From an uncultured delta proteobacterium (GTDB lineage: Bacteria; Desulfobacterota; WTBG01; CAIYCZ01; CAIRTM01): DNA of 40,458 nucleotides. Position numbers and translations under genes: made by a program. Positions 34,319 through 40,458 of this stretch are shown in pieces; the first letter of the stretch is position 1; the number at the start of each line of letters is the position of its first letter. The DNA lies in the NCBI GenBank assembly GCA_903881505.1, contig CAIRTM010000021.1, forward strand, positions 1 through 40,458, read 5' to 3'. Under the pieces are notes generated by a model, which searched no databases, had not been told where the DNA came from, and saw only the letters and a list, made by a program, of their open reading frames with translations.

Positions 34319-35680
34319 ATGGAACTGAGCGGCAAAAAAATACTGGTTGCCGGGTTCGGCCGGAGCGGGCGCGCGGCGGCGGATTTCCTGCTCGGGCGCG
34401 GCGCGTGCGTGACGGTGTGCGACCATAACGAGCGCCTGCAGGTTCCGCGCGAATTCACCTCTCGCGGCATGCGCGTCGAGCTGGGCGAGTATGCAATCCC
34501 GACCTTTACCTCGCAGGACATGATCGTTCTGAGTCCGGGCGTGCCGCTGATGTCGCGCGCCGTGATCGAGGCCCAGGCCCGCGGCATTGCGGTCATCAGC
34601 GAAGTCGAGCTGGCCTTCCGGCACCTGCGCGCGCCCCTGATCGCGGTGACGGGAACCAACGGCAAGACCACGACGACATCTCTGCTCGGCCATCTGTTTG
34701 AACGCGCCGGGCTGCGGGTGTTCGTGGGCGGCAATATCGGCGTTCCGCTGACCAATGCCCTGGCGATCGACCCCGGGCCCGACTACGTTATCGCCGAGAT
34801 AAGCAGCTTTCAGCTTGAAACGATCGAGAGCTTCCGCCCGCATATCAGTTTGCTGCTCAATATCACCGACGATCACCTGGACCGCTATGCCTCATTCGAG
34901 CAGTACCGGCAGGCCAAGGCGGCGATCTGTAAAAACCAGACCCCAGAGGACTTTCTGATAGCCAATCTTGACGACCCCGCGCTGCAGCCGGTTCTGGAGG
35001 CAGCCCGCGCAACCGTGTTCGGCTTCAGCCGCCGCACGGCGCCGGAGCGCGGCGCGTTTGACGACGGTAACCTTCGTTGTGTGTTCCCGGGCCGGCCGTC
35101 ACTGAGCATTTCCACGGAGAACGCGGGCCTGATCGGCAGCCACAACCGCGAAAACATGCTCGCCGCTGTTGCGGCCGCGTACCTGTGCGGCCTGCCGGCC
35201 GGGGCAATTCAAGAGGCGCTCGAGAGCTTCCGCGGGCTGCCGCACCGGATGGAGCATGCCGGCGAAGTCAACGGCATAACCTATATCAACGATTCAAAGG
35301 GCACCAACGTGGGCGCCTGCTGCAGTTCGCTTGCCGGCGTGAACGGACACCTGGTGCTGATAGCCGGCGGGCTTGACAAGGGCGGCAGCTATGCGCCGCT
35401 CGTTGAGCCGCTGCGCCGGAAGGCGCGCGCGCTGGTGCTGATCGGCGAAGCCGCCGGCCGCATGCAGGCCGAGCTTGAAGGCCATGTCGCCATCGTGCGG
35501 GCCGCCTCCCTTGAAGAGGCTGTCGGCGCGGCAACGCGCCTTGCGCACCCGGGCGACAGCGTGCTTCTGTCGCCGGCCTGCGCCAGCTTCGATATGTTCG
35601 ACAACTATGAGCACCGCGGCGAGTGCTTTAAAGCGATTGTGAAAAACCTCGGACGGACAGCAGGCAGCCATGCACTCTAA
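34319..35680 (+). CDS. murD: UDP-MurNAc-L-alanine:D-glutamate ligase
   Basis: A 453-residue ligase that adds D-Glu, the second stem residue. An N-terminal Rossmann motif ILVAGFGRSGRAAADFL (residues 8-24) is followed by the ATP loop VTGTNGKTTTTSLLGH (110-125), then EISSFQLE and NDSKGTNVGA. GGLDKGGSY and LSPACASFDMFDNYEHRGE close the C-terminal domain. All are typical of MurD. Its end overlaps ftsW by 11 bp. Confidence 0.96.
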   Translation: MELSGKKILVAGFGRSGRAAADFLLGRGACVTVCDHNERLQVPREFTSRGMRVELGEYAIPTFTSQDMIVLSPGVPLMSRAVIEAQARGIAVISEVELAFRHLRAPLIAVTGTNGKTTTTSLLGHLFERAGLRVFVGGNIGVPLTNALAIDPGPDYVIAEISSFQLETIESFRPHISLLLNITDDHLDRYASFEQYRQAKAAICKNQTPEDFLIANLDDPALQPVLEAARATVFGFSRRTAPERGAFDDGNLRCVFPGRPSLSISTENAGLIGSHNRENMLAAVAAAYLCGLPAGAIQEALESFRGLPHRMEHAGEVNGITYINDSKGTNVGACCSSLAGVNGHLVLIAGGLDKGGSYAPLVEPLRRKARALVLIGEAAGRMQAELEGHVAIVRAASLEEAVGAATRLAHPGDSVLLSPACASFDMFDNYEHRGECFKAIVKNLGRTAGSHAL

Positions 35681-36779
35681 AAGCCTCACAAAGACGATAC
35701 TGCTGTTCGGCCCGCTGGTGCTGACGGGCCTGGGCATTATCATGATCTACAGCGCCAGCTCGATATTCGCGTCCTGCAAATTCCATGATGCCGGCTACTT
35801 CATGAAAAAGCAGTTCCTTTTCGCCATTGCAGGCACGCTCGGCATGCTGCTGCTCATGCGCGTTCCCTACGAGCGCCTGCGCCGGCTGGCCTATCCCTTA
35901 TGGGCGCTCTGCCTCGGGCTGCTGGTGTGCGTTCTCGTTCCCGGCATCGGCACGGAAATAGGCGGTGCCGTGCGCTGGCTGCGCATCGGCCCGCTGTCGT
36001 TTCAGCCCTCGGAATTCGCCAAGCTGGCGGTGATACTGCTTCTGGCATATTCCCTGTCGAAGAAGGGCCGCGACAAGATCAAAAGTTTTTCGATCGGGGT
36101 GCTTCCGCACCTGCTGATGGTGCTGCCCCTGTGCGTCCTGATCATCGTGCAGCCGGATTTCGGGACCACGCTGATGATCGTCGTCCTGCTGGTCTGCATG
36201 ATGTTCATCGGCGGGGTGCGCCTGCGCTATCTGTGCGGGCTCGGCCTGCTGGGGGCGTGCGCCGCCGTGCCGCTGATCGCCATGAAAGGCTACCGCATGG
36301 AGCGCATGCTGACCTTCCTGAACCCGTGGGAGAAATCAAGCGGATCGGGCTTTCAGATCATACAGTCGTTTCTGGCCTTCGGCGCCGGCGGACTGAAAGG
36401 CACCGGCCTGGGAGCCGGAACGCAGAAGCTGTTCTACCTGCCCGAGCCGCACACCGATTTTATCCTCGCGGTCATCGGCGAGGAACTCGGGTTTGTGGGG
36501 GTCATGCTGGTCGTTGCCGTTTTCGCCATGATCGTCCTGTGCGGGCTCAGGGTCGCCGCGCATGCCCAGGACCTGTTCGGCGCCTATATGGCGCTGGGAA
36601 TCGTGATGATGATCGGCATACAGACCTGCATCAATATGGGCGTGGTGCTGGGCCTGCTGCCGACCAAGGGCATGCCGCTGCCCTTCGTGAGCTACGGCGG
36701 CACGTCCCTGGTCATGAATCTCATGGCGGTGGGGGTGCTGCTGAGTATCTCGGCGCACGCGGACATGAAGGCGCAATGA
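35670..36779 (+). CDS. ftsW: Septal peptidoglycan glycosyltransferase FtsW
   Basis: A 369-residue SEDS-family polymerase with about ten TM helices; with FtsI it builds septal peptidoglycan from lipid II. The first TM carries GLGIIMIYSASS; WLRIGPLSFQPSEFAKLAVI has the conserved SEDS block with PSE; QPDFGTTL, FLAFGAGGLKGTGLGAG, HTDFILAVIGEELGFVG and LPFVSYGGTSL are all diagnostic. No N-terminal extension is seen. It overlaps murD at the start and murG (ATGA) at the end. Confidence 0.95.
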   Translation: MHSKSLTKTILLFGPLVLTGLGIIMIYSASSIFASCKFHDAGYFMKKQFLFAIAGTLGMLLLMRVPYERLRRLAYPLWALCLGLLVCVLVPGIGTEIGGAVRWLRIGPLSFQPSEFAKLAVILLLAYSLSKKGRDKIKSFSIGVLPHLLMVLPLCVLIIVQPDFGTTLMIVVLLVCMMFIGGVRLRYLCGLGLLGACAAVPLIAMKGYRMERMLTFLNPWEKSSGSGFQIIQSFLAFGAGGLKGTGLGAGTQKLFYLPEPHTDFILAVIGEELGFVGVMLVVAVFAMIVLCGLRVAAHAQDLFGAYMALGIVMMIGIQTCINMGVVLGLLPTKGMPLPFVSYGGTSLVMNLMAVGVLLSISAHADMKAQ

Positions 36780-37852
36780 ACATAACTATTACCGGCGGCG
36801 GCACCGGCGGACATCTTTTCCCGGCGATAGCCGTTGCGCAGGAGTTCCAGCGGCGCGGCGACGGACACGCGATTCAGTTTATCGGAAGCAGCCGCGGCAT
36901 CGAGGCGCAGGTGCTTCCCAGGGCGGGGTATCTATTGGAAACGGTTGATATCAAGGGATTCGCGGGCAAATCCGCGCTGCGCAAAATCGAGTCGCTCGCC
37001 TCGATTGTTCCGGCTGTCGCGCGCGCCATCGCCCTGCTGCGCGCGTTTCGTTCCCGGCTCGTTATCGGGTTCGGCGGCTACATTTCGTTTCCGGCCGTTA
37101 TCGCCGGCCGTCTGCTCGGCCTGCCGGTGGCCGTCCATGAGCAAAACAGCGTGCCCGGGCTCAGTAACCGGGTGCTCGGGCTGTGCGCGCAGCGCATTTT
37201 CGTCACCTATGAGGAGAGCAAGGGCTTCTTTCCGGCGCGCAAAACGATTCATTCGGGGCTGCCGCTGCGCGTGCTGCCCGCAGCCGACCGGATTGAGCGC
37301 AGCGGCGATGCGGCCGCGGTGATCTGCATACTGGGCGGCAGCCAGGGCGCCCGTGAAATCAACAGCGCCGTGGTCGGGGCGCTGCCCGCGTTCGCCCGGG
37401 GCGCACGACCGCTGCGTTTTATCCATCAGACCGGGACGCAGGACGCCGAACGCGTCGAGGCCGCCTACCGGCGGCACGGGCTGCAGGCCGTGGTCGCGCC
37501 GTTTTTCGACGACATGCTCGCGCGGTTTTTGAGCGCCGACCTGGTGATAGCGCGCGCCGGCGCCGGAACGCTGGCCGAGCTTGCCGTGTGCGGCCGGGCT
37601 TCGATCCTGATTCCGTACCCGTTCGCGGCCGGCGACCACCAGCGCAAAAACGCCCTGATGTTCGAGCGGCAGGCAGGCGCGCTGGTCATGGACTCGCGCG
37701 ACCTCACGAGCGACGCCCTGGCCCGCTGCGTGCTCGGCCTGATTGCCGATCCCGCGCGATTGCGCCACATGGCGCAGCAGGCCGCATCGCTTGCCCGGCC
37801 CCGGGCCGCGCAGATAATCGTTGACGAGTGCTGCCGTCTGGCGGCGGCATAG
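36776..37852 (+). CDS. murG: Lipid II synthase (UDP-GlcNAc transferase)
   Basis: A 358-residue GT28 glycosyltransferase on the inner face of the membrane; it adds GlcNAc to lipid I. N-terminal GGGTGGHLFPAIAVAQEF (8-25), VIGFGGYISFPAVIAG, HEQNSVPGLSNR and, in the UDP-GlcNAc domain, GGSQGAREIN and ARAGAGTLAELAVCG. The start ATG 36776 overlaps the ftsW stop by ATGA; the same frame is open much further upstream only inside ftsW. It ends 14 bp before a small frame and 213 bp before murC. Confidence 0.96.
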   Translation: MNITITGGGTGGHLFPAIAVAQEFQRRGDGHAIQFIGSSRGIEAQVLPRAGYLLETVDIKGFAGKSALRKIESLASIVPAVARAIALLRAFRSRLVIGFGGYISFPAVIAGRLLGLPVAVHEQNSVPGLSNRVLGLCAQRIFVTYEESKGFFPARKTIHSGLPLRVLPAADRIERSGDAAAVICILGGSQGAREINSAVVGALPAFARGARPLRFIHQTGTQDAERVEAAYRRHGLQAVVAPFFDDMLARFLSADLVIARAGAGTLAELAVCGRASILIPYPFAAGDHQRKNALMFERQAGALVMDSRDLTSDALARCVLGLIADPARLRHMAQQAASLARPRAAQIIVDECCRLAAA

Positions 37853-37866
37853 ACAGGGAGCAGCCG

Positions 37867-38031
37867 GTGACAGTGACCATCCGCAACCGCATCAACCACG
37901 TGCTCCTGCATGCGCTGCTCCGGTGGAGGTATCAGGCCCGCCGCCGGCCCAGGATGGTGAAATGCATTCTTGCGGCCGAGGGCCTGTTCGTAAGAGCCGG
38001 CCTGATCTATTACGGACGCCGTCACGCATAA
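37867..38031 (+). CDS. Small basic hypothetical protein between murG and murC
   Basis: A GTG-started frame of 54 codons with AGGGAG about 8 bases upstream. The product is strongly basic: Arg-rich throughout (RWRYQARRRPRM in the middle, YYGRRHA at the end), with two short hydrophobic segments (HVLLHALL, CILAAEGLFVRAGLIYY). Codon third positions are GC-rich like the neighbours. It fills the gap between murG and murC and would be co-translated in the same direction. I recognise no family. It could be a real small protein of the division operon or a chance frame in a 213-bp spacer; spacing and ribosome site favour the former modestly. Confidence 0.45.
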   Translation: MTVTIRNRINHVLLHALLRWRYQARRRPRMVKCILAAEGLFVRAGLIYYGRRHA

Positions 38032-38065
38032 CAGGGCGCCAGCGCCCGGAAAGGCAGACATAGAC

Positions 38066-39475
38066 GTGTACAAAAAGAACCAGCATATTCACTTCGTCGG
38101 CATCGGCGGCATCGGCATGAGCGGCATCGCAGAGCTGCTGCTCAATCTCGGCTACCGCGTGAGCGGTTCGGATCTGAAGGCAAGCGATATCACGCAGCGC
38201 CTGAGTTCGCTGGGCGCCAGCGTGTATCACGGCCATGAAAAAAAGAACCTTAAAGATGCCGATGTCGTCGTGATCTCTTCGGCCGTGCGCTCGGACAACC
38301 CCGAGGTCCGGCAGGCCCACGACAGGAACATACCCGTGATACCGCGGGCGGAAATGCTCGGGGAGCTCATGCGATTGAAGTACGGCATCGCCATTGCGGG
38401 TGCGCACGGAAAGACCACGACCACGTCGCTGATTGCCGCCGTTCTCGAGTACGGCGGTTTCGACCCGACCGTGGTCATCGGCGGCAAGCTGCGCAAAACC
38501 AACACGAACGCTTTTCTGGGCGCCGGCGATTTCCTGGTGGCTGAGGCCGATGAAAGCGACGGCTCGTTTCTGACCCTGCCGCCGACCATAGCGGTCGTGA
38601 CCAACATCGACCGCGAGCACCTGGATTACTATAGCGGCATCGATCAGATCAAAAGCTGCTTCCTGCAGTTTCTCAACAAGGTGCCGTTTTACGGGCTGTG
38701 CCTGATCTGCCTTGACGATGAGCATCTGCAGAGCATCATTCCTCACATGGAAAAACGCATCATGACCTACGGCCGCGCCAGCCAGGCCGACCTGCAGGCA
38801 CGCGACATTTCTTTCGAGGGCTTCAGCACAGCCTTTACGGCCTTCCTGCGCGAGCGCAAGCTGGGCAGGATCACGATGCGCCTGCCGGGCTCCCATAATG
38901 TGCTCAACGCGCTGGCCGCGATCGGCGTCGGGCTGGAACTCGACATCCCGTTTGCGACCATCAGAAAGGCCCTGCGGGAATTCCGGGGAATACAGCGGCG
39001 CTTCCAGATGCTGGGGCAGCGGCGCGGAATTACCCTGATCGACGATTACGCGCATCATCCGACCGAAATCAAAATGACGCTGAAGGCAGCCCGCCAGCTT
39101 GGCGCGCGCAGGGTCGTGGTGCTGTTTCAGCCGCACCGATACAGCCGTACCCAGCATCTGTTCAATGAATTCATGACCGCGTTCTATGATGCGGACGTGT
39201 TGATCGTGACCGGCATTTACGCGGCCAGCGAGCAGCCCATCGCGGGCGTGACCTCTGAGCGTTTCTATGAGGGCCTCAGGGAATACGGCCATAAAAACGT
39301 GCTGCACGCACGCGACCTGCAGCAGGCTGAAAAACTGGTGCTTGCGACCCTTGAGCCGGGCGATGTGTTTTTGACGCTCGGGGCCGGCGACGTCTGCACG
39401 GCCGGTCCGCGCGTTTTGAAGGTTTTGCAGAAACAAGCCGCACAGTCCGGCGGCACCGGGGGAACTGCTCCATGA
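38066..39475 (+). CDS. murC: UDP-MurNAc:L-alanine ligase
   Basis: A 469-residue ligase for the first stem-peptide residue. N-terminal nucleotide-binding FVGIGGIGMSGIAELL (10-25), ATP loop GAHGKTTTTSL (112-122), EADESDGSFL, the MurC-specific DDYAHHPTEIK and FQPHRYSRT. The start is GTG at 38066 with AAAGG about 14 bases upstream. The C-terminal 25 residues are Gln/Gly-rich. The last codons overlap the next frame by ATGA. No murB-like domain is fused to it. Confidence 0.96.
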   Translation: MYKKNQHIHFVGIGGIGMSGIAELLLNLGYRVSGSDLKASDITQRLSSLGASVYHGHEKKNLKDADVVVISSAVRSDNPEVRQAHDRNIPVIPRAEMLGELMRLKYGIAIAGAHGKTTTTSLIAAVLEYGGFDPTVVIGGKLRKTNTNAFLGAGDFLVAEADESDGSFLTLPPTIAVVTNIDREHLDYYSGIDQIKSCFLQFLNKVPFYGLCLICLDDEHLQSIIPHMEKRIMTYGRASQADLQARDISFEGFSTAFTAFLRERKLGRITMRLPGSHNVLNALAAIGVGLELDIPFATIRKALREFRGIQRRFQMLGQRRGITLIDDYAHHPTEIKMTLKAARQLGARRVVVLFQPHRYSRTQHLFNEFMTAFYDADVLIVTGIYAASEQPIAGVTSERFYEGLREYGHKNVLHARDLQQAEKLVLATLEPGDVFLTLGAGDVCTAGPRVLKVLQKQAAQSGGTGGTAP

Positions 39476-39687
39476 GCGATGCTTCAGGAAGGGTCAGGGG
39501 ACACGGCAGCACGGGCAAAAAACGCGGCAGCCGGCCGGTCACCACGGTATCGAGCCACATGGTGAATTATCCGCTCTGCCTGCAGGCCGAGCGTCCGGAG
39601 CGCATGCGCCAGAGTCTGCTGGGCTCACGCCCCGCCTGCCGGGCGCGCAGCACGGACGCGAGCGCATATACGGAGTCGGGCAGATGA
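39472..39687 (+). CDS. Hypothetical 71-residue protein coupled to murC and ddl
   Basis: A 71-codon frame whose ATG overlaps the murC stop (ATGA) and whose TGA overlaps the ddl start (ATGA), so ribosomes would pass straight through all three. The product is basic and low-complexity at the N-terminus (GRVRGHGSTGKKRGSRP), followed by VSSHMVNYPLCLQAERPERM and an Arg/Ser-rich tail. It lacks any MurB feature (no FAD-binding or GSNxL-type motif), although murB is the gene normally found between murC and ddl. It may be a true small protein, a short coupling frame, or the last relic of something replaced. I recognise no family. Confidence 0.5.
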   Translation: MSDASGRVRGHGSTGKKRGSRPVTTVSSHMVNYPLCLQAERPERMRQSLLGSRPACRARSTDASAYTESGR

Positions 39688-40458
39688 CGCAGCAGATGTC
39701 ATGCGGAACAGCCTTCAGGCACAAGCGCCTCGGCGTCGTGATGGGCGGACTGTCGACGGAGCGGGATGTGTCGCTGCGCAGCGGTGCGGCCATGGCAGCC
39801 GCCCTGCAGCGCATGGGCTGCAGGGTCGTGAGCCTTGAGGCCGACCGCGGCCTTGCCGGCGAGCTTGTGCGCAACCGTATCGAGGTCGCCGTGCTCGCCC
39901 TGCACGGCCCGCTGGGAGAAGACGGAACCGTGCAGGGTCTGCTGGAGCTGGCGGGTATTCCGTACACCGGGTCAGGCGTGCTTGCCAGTGCGCTTGCAAT
40001 GCACAAGGCGGCTGCGAAGAAAATATTTGTTTTTCACGGGCTGCCGACCCCGGCATTTGAGGTGCTGCCCGCCCGTGATGCCGGCAAACCCGAAGCCGCC
40101 GCACGCATCGGCCTGCAGCCTCCGTTCGTGGTCAAACCCTGCGAGGGAGGTTCAAGCATCGGCGCGTGCATCGTACGCGAGGCTGCCCGGATTGACGAAG
40201 CGCTGCAGGCAGCCACAGCAGCCGACGGCGGCGATATTCTTATCGAGGCGTATGTGCGCGGCCGCGAACTGACCGTGGGAGTGCTGAACGGCCGGGCCCT
40301 GCCCGCGCTTGAAGTGTGTGCCCGGGACGGGTTCTATGATTATCAGGCCAAATACCACAGCGGGGGATTGACCCGCTATATCGAGCGCCCTGATTTGAGC
40401 GCGGATGTGCATGCCCGCCTGCAGAGCCTGGCCGAACGCGCCTACAGCGCGCTGGGCT
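39684..40458 (+). CDS. ddl: D-alanine--D-alanine ligase, 3' end outside the window
   Basis: The first 258 residues of an ATP-grasp ligase that makes the D-Ala-D-Ala dipeptide used by MurF. N-terminal RLGVVMGGLSTERDVSLRSG (residues 15-34) is the Ddl signature with the catalytic Glu/Ser; LHGPLGEDGTVQGLLELAGI and YTGSGVLASALAMHKAAAKK follow, then ATP-grasp FVVKPCEGGSSIG and YVRGRELTVGVL. The region after ALEVCARDGFYDYQAKY (omega loop with Tyr and Lys) is intact. The start at 39684 has GGAG 9 bases upstream and overlaps the preceding frame by ATGA; ATG 39696 is an alternative. The frame is open at the right edge. Confidence 0.95.
   Translation, partial: MTQQMSCGTAFRHKRLGVVMGGLSTERDVSLRSGAAMAAALQRMGCRVVSLEADRGLAGELVRNRIEVAVLALHGPLGEDGTVQGLLELAGIPYTGSGVLASALAMHKAAAKKIFVFHGLPTPAFEVLPARDAGKPEAAARIGLQPPFVVKPCEGGSSIGACIVREAARIDEALQAATAADGGDILIEAYVRGRELTVGVLNGRALPALEVCARDGFYDYQAKYHSGGLTRYIERPDLSADVHARLQSLAERAYSALG

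Noticed and set aside
35900-36775. N-terminal extension of the murG frame
   Set aside because: The frame is open through ftsW by chance; murG begins at ATG 36776 with the GGGTGGH motif right after it.
37892-39436. 514-codon minus-strand frame opposite murC
   Set aside because: Same reason: murC on the plus strand accounts for the region.

Overview
The window is about 40 kb of a GC-rich chromosome from a diderm (Gram-negative) bacterium. It encodes an outer-membrane assembly lipoprotein (BamD), an MsbA-type lipid flippase and a meso-diaminopimelate-type MurE (DNPR motif). A short RdgC, a tRNA-Leu/tig/clpP/clpX/lon block and many dispersed intergenic palindromes fit a deltaproteobacterium (Desulfobacterota-like). 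That placement is inference from gene content only. Almost every gene in 1-17.4 kb is on the minus strand; the peptidoglycan and division cluster (26.8 kb to the right edge) is on the plus strand.

Layout. 1-0.8 kb: 3'-truncated sulfotransferase. 0.85-2.7 kb: an AT-richer accessory island that I read as a short integron-type cassette array without an integrase. It has three minus-strand cassettes (a secreted protein, a RelE/ribbon-helix-helix toxin-antitoxin pair, an unknown 121-residue protein), each followed by an attC-like imperfect palindrome; the outermost attC is cut off. 2.7-7.5 kb: a YprB-like nuclease, an MnmA-like tRNA sulfurtransferase, serS, and a short RdgC with a companion protein. 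7.8-13.8 kb: lon, clpX, clpP, tig and tRNA-Leu(UAG), transcribed leftward from a recognisable promoter. 14-17.4 kb: an MsbA-like exporter with a large periplasmic insertion and a GlmU that ends before its acetyltransferase active site. 17.5-18.2 kb: bamD. 18.2-22.1 kb: a repeat-rich stretch with a gene fragment, a VapBC module, an AlkD-like protein and a QueG-like iron-sulfur protein. 22.2-24.6 kb: a three-site GTTAC regulatory array, an unannotated 50-residue membrane protein, and an RstAB/CpxRA-type two-component system. 24.7-26.5 kb: a membrane-anchored TPR protein. 26.7 kb to the end: mraZ-rsmH-ftsL-ftsI-murE-murF-mraY-murD-ftsW-murG-(54 aa)-murC-(71 aa)-ddl, running off the right edge.

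How it works together. The dcw cluster is a tightly packed operon (mostly 4-11 bp overlaps) driven by one strong-looking promoter whose transcript starts in three MraZ boxes. It supplies the cytoplasmic Mur ligases, the two lipid-intermediate enzymes and the septal synthase pair FtsW/FtsI. murB is not in its usual place between murC and ddl; a translationally coupled 71-codon frame sits there instead. The tig-clpP-clpX-lon block handles nascent-chain folding and ATP-dependent proteolysis. Two toxin-antitoxin modules lie in the two most repeat-rich or accessory stretches.

The best candidates for something undescribed are the cassette array (1-2.7 kb), the 50-residue protein coupled to an RstA-like box and regulator (22.2-23.3 kb), and the two small frames inside the dcw operon (37.9 and 39.5 kb). 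I saw no CRISPR array, insertion-sequence transposase, phage gene, rRNA or origin.
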